NCBI RefSeq assembly: GCF_001922345.1
Contig: NZ_CP018811.1
Span: 3,906,001 to 3,970,000, forward strand
DNA: 64,000 bases
Direction: 5' to 3'
Origin: Paraburkholderia sp. SOS3
GTDB taxonomy: Bacteria; Pseudomonadota; Gammaproteobacteria; Burkholderiales; Burkholderiaceae
The notes beneath the pieces were generated by a model that searched no databases, was not told where the DNA came from, and was given only the letters and a program-made list of their open reading frames with translations. Made by a program: the position numbers and the translations under genes. Below are positions 18,857 through 28,894 of the stretch, piece after piece. Position 1 is the first letter of the stretch. Each line of letters starts with the position of its first letter.

Positions 18857-19438
18857 TTATTTCGGCGCCGCGACCGTGACAAGCGCCGGGCGCAGCACCC
18901 GGTCGTTAATCACGTAGCCCTTCTGCAGCACGGCGACGACCGTATTCGCTTCCTGCTCGGCCGGCACCATCGAGATGGCCTGATGGCGATGCGGGTCGAA
19001 CTTCTCGCCGATCGGATTGATTGCGACGACGCGTCCTTTTTCTAGCGCCCCGGTCAGCTGGCGCAACGTCAGTTCGACGCCTTCACGCACCTTCGCGAGG
19101 TCGTCCGACGAGTGTGCGACGGCAGCTTCGAGGCTATCGATGACCGGCAGCAGGTGCTCGGCGAAATTTTCGATCGCGAATTTGTGCGCCTTCGAGACGT
19201 CTTCCTGCGCACGGCGACGCACGTTTTCGGTCTCGGCCTTCGCGCGCAGGAAGCTTTCCTGCAACTCGGCAACCTTCGCCTGCGCTTCGGCGAGTGCGGC
19301 TTCCGCGCTCGAAGCCTGCGTATCGGCCGCACTGGCTGCGCCTGCGGGCTGCTGCCCCGCGGCATTGGCGGCCTGGCGCGCGACGTCGTCGGCGGGCGTG
19401 GGATTCTGGCTCGTCGGTTTCTCTTGCGTGTTTTCCAT
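18857..19438 (-). CDS. grpE: Nucleotide exchange factor GrpE
   Basis: 193 residues from ATG 19438 ([14 protein letters not shown]). An acidic/Ala-rich disordered head of about 45 residues precedes a long coiled coil ([20 protein letters not shown]) and the beta-wing domain, with the signature [18 protein letters not shown] and ending [13 protein letters not shown]. It drives ADP release from DnaK. The upstream-extended frame reads through non-coding sequence. A good sigma-32 promoter lies 149 bp upstream at 19587-19615. Confidence 0.97.
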   Translation of the reverse strand: MENTQEKPTSQNPTPADDVARQAANAAGQQPAGAASAADTQASSAEAALAEAQAKVAELQESFLRAKAETENVRRRAQEDVSKAHKFAIENFAEHLLPVIDSLEAAVAHSSDDLAKVREGVELTLRQLTGALEKGRVVAINPIGEKFDPHRHQAISMVPAEQEANTVVAVLQKGYVINDRVLRPALVTVAAPK

Positions 19439-19836
19439 GTCGCTGAAAGTCGATAAAGAATTAAAACTATTAAAACGGCCTGCATGTCGCTCGCGCTTCG
19501 CGCGCGTGGTCCGCTTTGACCAGGCGGTTCCCATGCGCGCAAAGCGTTGCAAATTCACAACACACATAGCGGCTCGACAGCACCCAAGATGAGGTTGCAC
19601 ACGGCCGGTTTCAAGCGGCTCTGCAGCCCTTTTTGCACCGCAGCGGGGCAAAAAACGATCGCAGAAACTCGCCGTTACAACCGTGACTCGTCCGTCATCA
19701 TATTGAGATTGAGCGCAATCCGCGAGTGACCTAAACTCGTTGAGAACGTCGGAAAAGGCATGTTTACCCTAATCTGACGTATCGCATACCACCGTGAACC
19801 GCCTGTTTCCCGTTTGGCATCTCCTGGGGGAGTACC
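19439..19836. other. grpE upstream region / small-ORF promoter region
   Basis: 398 bp. It contains the sigma-32 promoter of grpE on the minus strand (19587-19615) and, on the plus strand, a moderate sigma-70 match TTGAGC (19709-19714)-N17-TAAACT (19732-19737) that could serve the small ORF at 19837. The first 60 bp next to grpE are AT-rich (AAAGAATTAAAACTATTAAA). Nothing else is supported. Confidence 0.5.
19587..19615 (-). promoter_or_regulatory. Candidate sigma-32 promoter for grpE
   Basis: On the minus strand: CTTGAAA (19609-19615), 14-bp spacer, CCTCATCT (19587-19594). The heat-shock sigma-32 consensus is CTTGAAA-N13/14-CCCCATNT; only one position differs. It predicts a leader of about 140 nt before grpE. 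Confidence 0.75.
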
Positions 19837-19998
19837 GTGAAACTGACCTTCGCAATATCGGTGGTCGCCTTGGTGCTCATCGCGGGAACCACGACCATCT
19901 GCATGTCCGGCGCCGTCAACGACCACACCACAGAATACGGCGGTGTGCACGCAACGATGGAGTCGCTGTTCAATCCCCACCTGAAAATTTGTCGATAA
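19837..19998 (+). CDS. Small hypothetical protein with N-terminal hydrophobic segment (53 aa)
   Basis: Not a recognised family. A GTG start is preceded by GGGGGAG (19826-19832), and a TTGAGC-N17-TAAACT promoter candidate lies 100 bp upstream. Residues 2-26 (KLTFAISVVALVLIAGTTTI then CMSGAV) look like a signal peptide or single membrane span, possibly with a lipobox-free cleavage before NDHTTEYGG. Third codon positions are strongly GC-biased in the middle, as expected for coding DNA here. Its 3' end overlaps the convergent hslR 3' end by 29 bp. Evidence is ribosome site, hydrophobic pattern and codon use; it could still be chance. Confidence 0.45.
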   Translation: MKLTFAISVVALVLIAGTTTICMSGAVNDHTTEYGGVHATMESLFNPHLKICR

Positions 19999-20377
19999 CG
20001 CGCCGGTCGCGCTTCGTCGGCCGGCCGTGCAACGCGGCCGTCGGCTCCCGAAAGTGCTTGCGCCGTTCGAGTTCCGCCTGCCGCTTCGTCCGGCCTTCGT
20101 CCGTTTCTGCGTAAAGCGACTGAGCGACCGGGGCCGGCCCGCGCACCTCGCACACGCCCAACACCTGCACCTGCCAGACGATCCGCTCGATTTCGATTTC
20201 AACGAGATCGCCCACGCGCACGTCCTTCGAGGGTTTGACGCTCGCACCGCCGATGCGCACCCGGCCCTTCTCGACCGCGTCCGCCGCGAGCGAACGCGTC
20301 TTGAAGAAGCGCGCCGCCCACAACCATTTATCGATGCGCAATCGCGCGCCGGGTTCAGTCGAAATCTTGTAGTTCAT
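19970..20377 (-). CDS. hslR: S4-domain RNA-binding heat-shock protein Hsp15
   Basis: 135 residues. The S4 fold is evident in RLRIDKWLWAARFFKTRSLAADAVEKGRVRIGGASVKPSKDVRVGDLVEIE (read in parts), followed by a basic C-terminal helix region (RTKRQAELERRKHFREP, RPTKRDRRVIDKFSGGD) as in E. coli Hsp15. Hsp15 binds stalled 50S subunits carrying peptidyl-tRNA and rescues them. It sits between hemH and grpE in the heat-shock neighbourhood, which supports the name. Convergent overlap with the small ORF at its 3' end. Confidence 0.92.
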   Translation of the reverse strand: MNYKISTEPGARLRIDKWLWAARFFKTRSLAADAVEKGRVRIGGASVKPSKDVRVGDLVEIEIERIVWQVQVLGVCEVRGPAPVAQSLYAETDEGRTKRQAELERRKHFREPTAALHGRPTKRDRRVIDKFSGGD

Positions 20378-20507
20378 CTATCTGTCGTTCGAACGCCTCA
20401 TGCGTTTTGACGTGTCGCGTGTGCCGGAGCAGAAGCACGTTACCCGATGACGGGCGCAGACAGCATGCCCGCTGCACGACGCCAGTGCCAGCGCCAGCAG
20501 ACTTCGC

Positions 20508-21578
20508 TTACGACGCCACCGCTGCTTGCCGCGCACTCTCCTGCACCGGCCATCCCTGCAAATGCTGCGCGACAATTTCGCCAAGCGCGGCGATCCAGGC
20601 GGGCGAGGCATTCAGGCAGGCAATGCGGTGAAACTCCTTGCCGCCCGCATGCACGAATTCGTCGCGCACTTCCATGCCGATCTCCTCGATCGTCTCGAGG
20701 CAGTCGGCGGTAAATCCAGGGCAAAACACATCGATACGACGCACCCCGGCCGCACCGAGTTCTTTGGCCGTCGGAGCGGTATAAGGCTGAAGCCATTCAG
20801 CCTTGCCGAAGCGCGACTGAAACGTGACCCGGCACTCGACCGGCGTCAGTTCCAGCGCATGCATGAGCAGCGACGCCGTTTGCTGACATTGCTCGTGGTA
20901 CGGGTCGCCAAGGTCCAGCGTACGTTTGGGCACGCCGTGAAAACTCAACACCAGCTTGTCCCCCGACGCGAAATCCGGACGTCCGTGCGCATGCCAGTAA
21001 TGCTTCACTTGCGCGGCCAGCGCGGCGATATACGCGGGATGATCGGCGTAGTGGCGCACCGTGCGGATCTCGAGCTGATTGCGCATCCGTTTCAACGCGC
21101 CGAACGCGGCGTCGAACGCGGTGGCGGTAGTCGACGACGAGTACTGCGGATACATCGGCATCAGCAGCACCCGCTCGGCGCCAGCCAGCTTCAGCTGATT
21201 CAGCATGGCCGGGATGTCGGGCGTGCCGTAGCGCATCGCATAGTCGACGATCACCGCGTAGTCGTTCGCGTGCAGCAACTGGCGCAGGCCTTCCACCTGT
21301 TTCTCGGTGTAGACCCTGAGCGGCGACCCTTCGGGCATCCATACCGCTGCATACTTCTTCGCCGATGCCGGGCTGCGAAACGGCAGAATCACCGTGCGGA
21401 GAATGATTTGCCACAGCGCCGCCGGAATCTCGACCACGCGCGGATCGGACAGGAACTGAGCGAGATAGCGCCGCACCGCGCCCGTGGTCGGCGCATCGGG
21501 CGTGCCAAGGTTGATCAGCAGGACCGCGACGCGGTGTGCGACAGCAGACTGCAGAGGCCGCTCGAGATCGAAGTGCAT
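20508..21578 (-). CDS. hemH: Ferrochelatase
   Basis: 356 residues from ATG 21578 ([30 protein letters not shown], read in parts). Inserts Fe2+ into protoporphyrin IX. Seen: [34 protein letters not shown], the active-site His in [38 protein letters not shown] and the catalytic-Glu region [15 protein letters not shown]. These are the canonical ferrochelatase blocks. A TATAAT hexamer lies 60 bp upstream. The gene precedes hslR with a 130-bp gap. Longer N-terminal frames exist but have no family-like sequence. Confidence 0.97.
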   Translation of the reverse strand: MHFDLERPLQSAVAHRVAVLLINLGTPDAPTTGAVRRYLAQFLSDPRVVEIPAALWQIILRTVILPFRSPASAKKYAAVWMPEGSPLRVYTEKQVEGLRQLLHANDYAVIVDYAMRYGTPDIPAMLNQLKLAGAERVLLMPMYPQYSSSTTATAFDAAFGALKRMRNQLEIRTVRHYADHPAYIAALAAQVKHYWHAHGRPDFASGDKLVLSFHGVPKRTLDLGDPYHEQCQQTASLLMHALELTPVECRVTFQSRFGKAEWLQPYTAPTAKELGAAGVRRIDVFCPGFTADCLETIEEIGMEVRDEFVHAGGKEFHRIACLNASPAWIAALGEIVAQHLQGWPVQESARQAAVAS

Positions 21579-21638
21579 AGATAACGGATTAAAGGCAAAG
21601 GGCTGCGGGGCGAACGGCAAGTGTTTCAGGTGAAGGCC

Positions 21639-21644
21639 ATTATA
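21639..21644 (-). promoter_or_regulatory. Candidate -10 element for hemH
   Basis: Perfect TATAAT on the minus strand (context GCTATAATGG), 60 bp before the hemH ATG. The -35 region at 16-18 bp spacing is poor (TTTCGG-like). Confidence 0.45.
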
Positions 21645-21770
21645 GCGGCGCGTTTCATGACCGAAAGCTAGCCATTCGGCAGATTGGCAGGCACCGCACA
21701 ACGCAGCATCATGAAGGCAGGCACATGCATGGAAATGTGCGGCACGCCGCACAGCCACGCGCCTGCTGCT

Positions 21771-22805
21771 CTACTGCTGGCTCAACGTCAACGAAAGCAG
21801 GCGCGCAGTGATATCGACAATCGGGATCACACGGTTATATGCCATGCGGGTCGGCCCGATTACGCCGAGCGTACCGACGATCGTGCCGTTCACTTCGTAC
21901 GGCGCAGTCACGACGCTCATTTCCTCGATCGGCACGAGATTCGACTCTCCGCCGATGAAAATCTGCACGCCTTGCGCGTGGCTCGATACGTCGAGCAACT
22001 GAAGGAGGCTCGTTTTTTGGTCGAACACATCGAACAGCTTGCGCAGCCGCGCCATGTCCGACGAAAGGTCGGCCACTTCGAGCAGTTTGCGTTCACCCGA
22101 AATCAATACGGTTTCGCCCGTATCGGTTTCGTCGGTGCTCGCCGTGACGGCGGCATGCATCAGCGTCGTCATGTCGCCGCGCAGCTGGTCGATCTCTTCG
22201 CGCAGCCGGCGGCGCACTTCGTCGAACGACAGCCCGGCGAAATGCGCGTTGATGTAGTTCGAGGCTTCGATGAGTTCGGCCGGCGAATAGTCGCGCTGCG
22301 TCGCCATCATGCGGTTCTGCACGTCGCCTTCAGGCGTCACGATGATGAGCAGGATGCGCTTGTCGGACAAACGCATGAATTCGATCTGCTTGAATACATG
22401 GCTGCGCCGCGGCGTCAGCACGACGCCGGCGAACTGGGAAAGGTTGGACAGCACGCTCGCCGCGGCCGCGACGATTTTTTGCGGCTCGCCGGCCTGCAGC
22501 GTGTCGGGCTGCAGCGTCTTTTTGACAGCCCGTGTCACAGCCTCTTCGTCGGCAACCGACTCGACGGTCAGCATCGTGTCGACGAAAAGCCGGTAACCGC
22601 GCGGTGTCGGAATGCGTCCAGCCGACGTATGCGGGCTGATCACGAGACCGAGCTCCTCGAGGTCGGACATCACGTTGCGGATGGTGGCCGGGCTCAGCTC
22701 GAGCCCGGAGAACCGCGACAACGTGCGCGAGCCTACCGGCTGACCTTCGGCGATATACCGCTCGATCAGCGTTTTGAGGAGGGTTTGTGCGCGAGGATCT
22801 AACAT
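21771..22805 (-). CDS. hrcA: Heat-inducible transcription repressor HrcA
   Basis: 344 residues from ATG 22805 ([21 protein letters not shown]). The N-terminal winged helix ([32 protein letters not shown]) is the HrcA signature, followed by the inserted GAF-like dimerisation domain. HrcA represses chaperone genes by binding the CIRCE element TTAGCACTC-N9-GAGTGCTAA. No CIRCE copy was seen anywhere in the grpE/dnaK/dnaJ promoters of this window, so its targets (typically groESL) are probably elsewhere, while this cluster looks sigma-32-driven. Divergent from nadK. Confidence 0.96.
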   Translation of the reverse strand: MLDPRAQTLLKTLIERYIAEGQPVGSRTLSRFSGLELSPATIRNVMSDLEELGLVISPHTSAGRIPTPRGYRLFVDTMLTVESVADEEAVTRAVKKTLQPDTLQAGEPQKIVAAAASVLSNLSQFAGVVLTPRRSHVFKQIEFMRLSDKRILLIIVTPEGDVQNRMMATQRDYSPAELIEASNYINAHFAGLSFDEVRRRLREEIDQLRGDMTTLMHAAVTASTDETDTGETVLISGERKLLEVADLSSDMARLRKLFDVFDQKTSLLQLLDVSSHAQGVQIFIGGESNLVPIEEMSVVTAPYEVNGTIVGTLGVIGPTRMAYNRVIPIVDITARLLSLTLSQQ

Positions 22806-23116
22806 GGCGAAAAATTTTAGCTCAATGACGACGCTGCCGCGAGCGTTAAGCGTACCTGCAACACGCACCCCGCAACGCATTGCGCCGCCGCGCCGTGCGT
22901 TGCGCACCGCGAAGGCCGCCGCTCGCGCGCCTGCGAGGACAAGCGCCGGCCGTTGTCATCAGCGCTTCACCATTCTAACGATAATCGGCTACACGCAAGA
23001 CAGCGGCGCTGCCGCGCGCCGGCGCCAGCAACGACAACCCCCTCGGCCCGCCACGACGGCTCTTCCGGCGCGGGGCGACGGTTCTTTTCGGCCCGCAGCT
23101 ATGGTGTAATGCCGGC
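22806..23116. other. Divergent hrcA/nadK intergenic region
   Basis: 311 bp of high-GC sequence with an AT-richer patch at about 22970-22992. No CIRCE-like inverted repeat, no strong palindrome and no convincing ORF. On the minus strand TTGCGT and TAGAAT occur with a too-short spacing of 15 bp, a poor promoter candidate for hrcA. Confidence 0.4.
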
Positions 23117-24019
23117 ATGCAAGTTACCAGCCAGTTCAAGACCGTTGCGCTCGTCGGGCGCCCCCAGACGCCCGGCATCGGCGAGCCGCTGATGCAACTC
23201 GCGTCCTGCATCGCCAGGCGCGGGTTCGACGTCGTATTCGAGGCGCAGACCGCAGAGGAGATCGGCATCACCGGCTATCCGGCGCTGCGGCCCGCGGAAA
23301 TCGGCGCGCGTGCCGACGTCGCGGTCGTGCTGGGCGGCGACGGCACGATGCTCGGCATCGGCCGCCAGCTCGCACCGTACAAGACACCGTTGATCGGCAT
23401 CAACCACGGCCGCCTCGGCTTCATTACCGACATCCCGATCTCGGACATGCAGAAGATCGTCGTGCAGATGCTCGGCGGCAGTTTCGAGCGCGAGGAGCGC
23501 ACGCTGCTCGAGGCACGCATCATGCGCGCGGGAGAGCCGCTCTACCATGCGCTCGCGTTCAATGACGTGGTCGTGAACCGCAGCGGCGTATCGGGCATGG
23601 TGGAACTGCGCGTCTCGGTGGACGGCCGCTTCATGTACAACCAGCGCTCGGACGGCCTCATCGTCGCCACGCCGACCGGTTCGACCGCCTATGCGCTTTC
23701 GACGAACGGGCCGATCCTGCATCCGCAGCTCGACGGCATCGTACTCGTGCCGATCGCGCCGCATGCGCTGTCGAACCGCCCGATCGTGCTGCCGGACCAT
23801 TCGAATGTCAGCATTCAGATCGTGTCGGGCCGCGACGTCAACGTGAATTTCGACATGCAGTCGTTCACATCGCTCGAACTGAGCGACACGATCGAGGTGC
23901 GGCGCTCGCGCCATATGGTGCCGTTTCTGCACCCGGTCGGATACAGCTATTACGCGACGCTGCGCAAGAAGCTGCACTGGAACGAATATCCGTCACATGA
24001 GAACGATGAAGAAGAGTAG
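23117..24019 (+). CDS. nadK: NAD kinase
   Basis: 300 residues. Phosphorylates NAD to NADP with ATP or polyphosphate. Recognised features: [20 protein letters not shown] at the start, the GGDGTML motif with catalytic Asp ([16 protein letters not shown], about 72-87), [14 protein letters not shown], the NE/D region [11 protein letters not shown] and the Gly-rich [19 protein letters not shown]. All are diagnostic for NadK. First gene of a nadK-recN pair, which is the common arrangement in proteobacteria near hrcA. Confidence 0.97.
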   Translation: MQVTSQFKTVALVGRPQTPGIGEPLMQLASCIARRGFDVVFEAQTAEEIGITGYPALRPAEIGARADVAVVLGGDGTMLGIGRQLAPYKTPLIGINHGRLGFITDIPISDMQKIVVQMLGGSFEREERTLLEARIMRAGEPLYHALAFNDVVVNRSGVSGMVELRVSVDGRFMYNQRSDGLIVATPTGSTAYALSTNGPILHPQLDGIVLVPIAPHALSNRPIVLPDHSNVSIQIVSGRDVNVNFDMQSFTSLELSDTIEVRRSRHMVPFLHPVGYSYYATLRKKLHWNEYPSHENDEEE

Positions 24020-24136
24020 CAATCCGGCCAGCATGCCGGACCACTGAAGCCGGCCACGCCGCACGAACCGAAGCCACCCGCCCGCATCCCCAAACCGAAC
24101 CCGCACGCTGCCGGACACCACGAACAAGCCGACTCC

Positions 24137-25828
24137 ATGCTTCGCCACCTCTCGATTCGCGATTTCGTCATCGTCGCCGCACTCGACCTCGAATTCGACA
24201 GCGGCTTTACGGTCTTCTCCGGTGAAACCGGCGCCGGCAAGTCGATTCTGATCGACGCGCTCGCGCTGGCGCTCGGCGCGCGCGCCGACGCGAGCGTCGT
24301 GCGCACCGGCGAGACACGCGCCGACATCACCGCGGAATTCGACACGCACGCGCTCGTCGACCAGTGGCTCGACGAGCAGGCATTCGCCGCTCAGGCCGAA
24401 GACGGCGGAACGCAGGACGGCACCGTCCTGCTGCGCCGCGTGATCGACGCGAACGGCCGCTCGCGCGCGTTCATCAACGGCACCGTGGCGACGCTCGCGC
24501 AGTTGCGCGAAGTCGGCGAAATGCTCGTCGACATCCACGGCCAGCATGCGCATCAATTGCTGATGCGCCCCGACGCGCAGCGCGAGCTGTTCGACACGCA
24601 CGCGGGACTCGGCGACATGGCCGCTGCCGTATCGCGCAGCTGGCGCAGCTGGCGCGAAGCAGCGCAAGCGGTCGAGCACGCGCAGTCGCGCGACCGCGAA
24701 CTGCAGCTCGAACGCGAACGGCTCGCCTGGCAGCTCGCCGAACTCGACAAGCTCGCACCGCAGCCCGGCGAATGGGAAGAAGTGAACAGCGAACACCGGC
24801 GCCTGTCGCATTCGGCCAACCTGATCGACGGCGTGCAGGGCGCACTCGGCGCATTGTCCGAATCGGACGACGCGATGATCACGCACCTCGGCGCGATCAT
24901 CTCGAAGCTGCGCGATCTGGCCGACATCGACCCGGCGCTCAACGACGTTCTCGCCGCACTCGAACCGGCCGAGATCCAGTTGCAGGAAGCGTCGTACTCG
25001 CTGTCCCACTATGCGCAGCGGCTCGAACTCGACCCCGACCGGCTCGCGGAAGTCGAAAAGCGCCTCGACGCATTGCATTCGGCGGCGCGCAAATTCAGGC
25101 TGCAACCCGAATCGTTGCCCGAAGAACATCAGGCGCGCCGCGCGCAGCTCGACGCGCTCGACGCGGCCGCCGACCTCGACAGCCTGCGCGCCGCCGAGAG
25201 CAAGGCGAAAGACGCCTACCTCGCCGAAGCGAAGCAGTTGTCGAAAGCACGCGGAAAAGCGGCGAAAGCGCTCGGCTCGGCGGTGACCACCGGCATGCAG
25301 GAGCTATCGATGGCGGGCGGCAGCTTCGAAGTGGCGCTGGTCGCGTTGCCGGAAGGCGGCGCGCATGGCCTCGAGCAGATCGAGTTCCGCGTGGCCGGCC
25401 ATGCGGGCGTGCCGCTGCGGCCGCTCGCGAAAGTCGCTTCCGGCGGCGAGCTTGCGCGTATCAGTCTCGCGCTCGCGGTGATCGCGAGCGCGGCGAGCCC
25501 GACGCCGACGCTGATCTTCGACGAAGTCGATACCGGCATCGGCGGCGGCGTCGCGGAAGTGGTCGGGCGGCTGCTGCATCAATTGGGCCGCGACCGACAG
25601 GTGTTGTGCGTGACGCACTTGCCGCAAGTCGCCGCGCGTGGCGACCATCACTTCCAGGTCGCGAAGAGCACAAACGGCAAAAACGGCAAGGGCAGCAGGA
25701 GTGCGACGCTCAGCACCGTCACGCCGCTCGACAAGGCAAGCCGGATCGAGGAGGTGGCGCGCATGCTCGGCGGCCTCGAGATCACCGCCACGACACGCAA
25801 GCATGCGAAGGAAATGCTGACCGCCTGA
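24137..25828 (+). CDS. recN: DNA repair protein RecN
   Basis: 563 residues of an SMC-like ATPase. Walker A FSGETGAGKSILIDALALALG lies near residue 30; the middle is coiled coil (about 150-360, rich in Arg/Glu/Ala heptads); the C-terminal half has the ABC signature VASGGELARISLALAVI and Walker B TLIFDEVDTGIGGGVAE, then VLCVTHLPQVAARGDHHFQV. RecN tethers DNA ends in double-strand-break repair. It lies 117 bp after nadK and is convergent with glnE; a GC hairpin overlaps its stop codon. Confidence 0.97.
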   Translation: MLRHLSIRDFVIVAALDLEFDSGFTVFSGETGAGKSILIDALALALGARADASVVRTGETRADITAEFDTHALVDQWLDEQAFAAQAEDGGTQDGTVLLRRVIDANGRSRAFINGTVATLAQLREVGEMLVDIHGQHAHQLLMRPDAQRELFDTHAGLGDMAAAVSRSWRSWREAAQAVEHAQSRDRELQLERERLAWQLAELDKLAPQPGEWEEVNSEHRRLSHSANLIDGVQGALGALSESDDAMITHLGAIISKLRDLADIDPALNDVLAALEPAEIQLQEASYSLSHYAQRLELDPDRLAEVEKRLDALHSAARKFRLQPESLPEEHQARRAQLDALDAAADLDSLRAAESKAKDAYLAEAKQLSKARGKAAKALGSAVTTGMQELSMAGGSFEVALVALPEGGAHGLEQIEFRVAGHAGVPLRPLAKVASGGELARISLALAVIASAASPTPTLIFDEVDTGIGGGVAEVVGRLLHQLGRDRQVLCVTHLPQVAARGDHHFQVAKSTNGKNGKGSRSATLSTVTPLDKASRIEEVARMLGGLEITATTRKHAKEMLTA

Positions 25829-25847
25829 GCCCGATCGTCACAGGCGG
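25821..25847. terminator. GC hairpin between recN and glnE
   Basis: CCGCCTG (25821-25827) and CAGGCGG (25841-25847) form a 7-bp stem overlapping the recN stop. There is no U-tract, so termination is uncertain; the two genes converge 30 bp apart. Confidence 0.35.
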
Positions 25848-25858
25848 GGGGAGCGGCG

Positions 25859-28660
25859 CTACCCGAATACGCGTTTCCAGAGCTGCAACACGGCATCGCG
25901 CTCCGCCCTCACCGTCTGCGGCTCGACGCGCGCCTTCTCCATCCCGTCGAGCCGCAACTGGTGCTGAAGCTTCCGATACCGGCGGTACGCCGCGCCGACC
26001 GTTTCCGCTTCGTCGCCGCTCATGAGCCCAAAGCGCGACACCTCGCGCAGCAGCGCGATATTGCCGGTATTGCGGATCAGCTCCGGATCGCGCGCCGCGT
26101 GCAGCAGCACCCAGTACTGAACCGTGAACTCGATATCGACCATCCCGCCGCGATCGTGCTTCAGGTCGAAAAGCGGCGTGCGATTCGGATGGCCGGCCTC
26201 GACGCGCTCGCGCATTTCGACGATTTCCTTCATCAGCGGCGCCGCTTCGCGCGGCATCGTCAGCACCTGTTCGCGGATCGCCTCGAAGCGCGCGCCGATC
26301 TGCGTGTCGCCCGCGCAATAACGCGCGCGCGTCAGCGCCTGATGCTCCCAGACCCATGCGGTATTCGCCGCATCGCCTTCGCGCAGCTGATAACGGCGAA
26401 ACGCATCGAGATCGGTCACGAGCAGCCCCGACTCGCCGTTCGGCCGCAAGCGCAGATCGATGTCGAACAGCGTGCCGGCGCCGGTCGCGGTCGTAAGCCA
26501 TGAGATCAACCGGCGCGCGAATGTCGCGTAGACGTCGGGCGCAACGTCGGCCGGATCGTCGTACAAAAAGATCAGGTCGAGATCCGACGCATAGCCAAGC
26601 TCTTTGCCGCCAAGCTTGCCGTACGCGATGATCGAAAAGCGCGGCACATCGCGATGGCGTTTCGCGAGCTGATTCCAGACCGCTTCGATGGTCACGTCGA
26701 GCACCGCGTCGGCGAGCTCGGACAGGCGGTCGCTCACATGCTCGACGCTGAGCTTGCCGGCCAGATCGATCAGCAGAATGCGGAACACCTCGGCCTGATG
26801 CGCGTGCCGCAGCAGATCCATCTGCTGCTCGACGCCGTCGGCCGCCGCAAGCCGCAAGCGCAGCGTGCGCTTGAATTCGGCCCAGTCGAATGGGCTCGCC
26901 ATCGCTTCGTCGTCGAGCAGTTCATCGAGCAGCTGCGGATGGCGAATCAGATAGCCGGCCGCCCAGCGCGATGCACCGAGCACCGACAGCACACGATGCA
27001 AGGCCTGCGGATACTCGGTCAGGAGCGCGAGATACGCGCCGCGCCGGCTCACCGCTTCGAGCAGATCGAACACGCGCGCGACCGTGTCGCCGCGCCGCTG
27101 CGGCGGCTCGAGCTTGCGCGCCGCTTCGAGCGTGCGCTGCGCGACGCTGTCGAAGCGCTCGCGGCTTCGCTCGGGCAGTCCCGCATAACGCGACGACTGC
27201 CACACTGCACGCATTCGGGCCAGCAGTTCGGCGGGCTCCGCAATACCGAGTTCGACGAGCCCTGCGGTAAGCGTATCGCCAGCGCTTTCGTCGGCGAGCG
27301 CGCTGCTCCACACCCAGGCGGCCGCGCCGCCGTCGTCGGCGGTGCGGCCGCCTTCGCCGTTCGCCTTGTCGGCAAAGATCTGATCGAACTGCTGCTCGAC
27401 GCGCTCGCGGTGCGAGTCGAGCGTCGCCATCAATGCGGCGTAGTCGGCGAAACCCATCGACTGCGCGAGACCCGCGCGTTCGTCGTCATCGACGGGCATC
27501 GCGTGCGTCTGCGCATCGTTGCGATACTGCAGGCGGTGTTCGAGCTTGCGCAGAAAGCGGTAAGCATCGCTCAGCGCTTCGCAGACCGGCGCCGCGATCA
27601 ACCCGCGCGCCGTCGCGTGGCGCAGCACCGCGAGCGTCGGCCGGATCCGGAAGCCCGCGTCCTGGCCACCGCGGATCAGTTGAAACACCTGCGCGCTGAA
27701 CTCGATCTCGCGTATGCCGCCGCGTCCGAGCTTGATGTCGTCGGCCTTGTCCGGCCGCATCGACGCGCGGCGCTGCGCCTCCTGACGGATCTGCAGATGC
27801 AACGCGCGAATCGCGCCGATCACGCCGAAATCCAGATAACGGCGATAGACAAACGGCATGACAATCGCCTCGAGCAGCTTCGACAGGCGCCGCGCCTCGG
27901 CGCTGCCCTGCTCGGACACGAGCCGCCCCTTGATCCATGCATAGCGTTCCCACTCGCGCCCCTGCACATAGAAATATTCCTCGAGCATGCCGAGGCTGCA
28001 GACGAGCGGCCCCGCATCGCCGTTCGGCCGCAACCGCATGTCGACGCGAAACACGTAGCCATCGCTCGTCACTTCGGCGAGCGCACCGATCAACCGCTTG
28101 CCGAGCCGTGTGAAATACTCCTGGGTCGTGATCGCGGCGCGCTGGCCGCCGGCGGTCTCGCCATCGTCTTCGCAGACGAAGATCAGATCGATGTCCGACG
28201 ACACGTTCAGCTCGCGCCCGCCGAGCTTGCCCATGCCGACCACGCCGAGCGTGAGCCGCTCGCCGTCCGGACCGCGCGGCTCGCCGAACTGCGCTTCGAG
28301 TTCGGCCGACAAGACGGCGAGTGCGCGCTGGATCGTCGCTTCGGCGAGGTCGGTCATCGTGCCGGTGACTTCGGCGACGTCCGCGCGACCGGCCAGATCG
28401 CGCTCCATCGCCGCACAGAACACTTCGGTGCGCAATTGCCTCAGCACCTGTTTCAACGCTTCTTCGGCAAGCGTTGCATCATTGGCCGCGCGCCCTGCAT
28501 CGCACGCTTCACACAGTTCATCGAGGCGTGCGTCGATCCGCTCGCGCGTGATGGGCGCCGCGGCCAGCGTCGCGACGCGCGCCGCCAGTTCAGGACGCGC
28601 GGCATACGCACGGCATGCGTAATTCGAATAGCTGGAACTCAACAACGTCGTATCGGTCAT
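25859..28660 (-). CDS. glnE: Bifunctional glutamine synthetase adenylyltransferase/deadenylase
   Basis: 933 residues from ATG 28660 (MTDTTLLSSSYSNYACRAYA). Two nucleotidyltransferase domains are seen: the first has GMGKLGGRELNVSSDIDLIF at about 148 (de-adenylylation), the second YGKLGGKELGYASDLDLIFL at about 680 (adenylylation), each followed by a VDMRLRPNG or IDLRLRPNG motif and a helical PII-response domain (GGIREIEF and GGMVDIEF). It adjusts glutamine synthetase activity to nitrogen state through PII. Divergent from the YhdP-like gene across 234 bp. Confidence 0.97.
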   Translation of the reverse strand: MTDTTLLSSSYSNYACRAYAARPELAARVATLAAAPITRERIDARLDELCEACDAGRAANDATLAEEALKQVLRQLRTEVFCAAMERDLAGRADVAEVTGTMTDLAEATIQRALAVLSAELEAQFGEPRGPDGERLTLGVVGMGKLGGRELNVSSDIDLIFVCEDDGETAGGQRAAITTQEYFTRLGKRLIGALAEVTSDGYVFRVDMRLRPNGDAGPLVCSLGMLEEYFYVQGREWERYAWIKGRLVSEQGSAEARRLSKLLEAIVMPFVYRRYLDFGVIGAIRALHLQIRQEAQRRASMRPDKADDIKLGRGGIREIEFSAQVFQLIRGGQDAGFRIRPTLAVLRHATARGLIAAPVCEALSDAYRFLRKLEHRLQYRNDAQTHAMPVDDDERAGLAQSMGFADYAALMATLDSHRERVEQQFDQIFADKANGEGGRTADDGGAAAWVWSSALADESAGDTLTAGLVELGIAEPAELLARMRAVWQSSRYAGLPERSRERFDSVAQRTLEAARKLEPPQRRGDTVARVFDLLEAVSRRGAYLALLTEYPQALHRVLSVLGASRWAAGYLIRHPQLLDELLDDEAMASPFDWAEFKRTLRLRLAAADGVEQQMDLLRHAHQAEVFRILLIDLAGKLSVEHVSDRLSELADAVLDVTIEAVWNQLAKRHRDVPRFSIIAYGKLGGKELGYASDLDLIFLYDDPADVAPDVYATFARRLISWLTTATGAGTLFDIDLRLRPNGESGLLVTDLDAFRRYQLREGDAANTAWVWEHQALTRARYCAGDTQIGARFEAIREQVLTMPREAAPLMKEIVEMRERVEAGHPNRTPLFDLKHDRGGMVDIEFTVQYWVLLHAARDPELIRNTGNIALLREVSRFGLMSGDEAETVGAAYRRYRKLQHQLRLDGMEKARVEPQTVRAERDAVLQLWKRVFG

Positions 28661-28894
28661 CGGTATCTGGCTCGCTCGTTGCTTCGGCTGACTTCCATGT
28701 GTTGCTCTGATTCCCGCTTGCCGCACCGCACCGTCTTCAGGCGGAAGCGGGTTTGCAAAGGCATTGAAAAAAGTTCGGCCGGCTGGCCGCGAGGCCCCAC
28801 CGGCACAGGGTTTGCCGGAAGTACCTCGCGACGGTTCGTGTGATACATTTCATCGTTAGTCCGCAAAACTACCATACGCCCACCTGCCTTAAGC

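Noticed and set aside
15908..19836. CIRCE elements expected near HrcA-controlled chaperone genes
   Set aside because: No TTAGCACTC-N9-GAGTGCTAA or close variant was found in the spacers of grpE, dnaK or dnaJ.
26654..28843. 729-codon open frame antisense to glnE
   Set aside because: Same artefact; composition dominated by Arg, Ala and His, no ribosome site, fully inside glnE.
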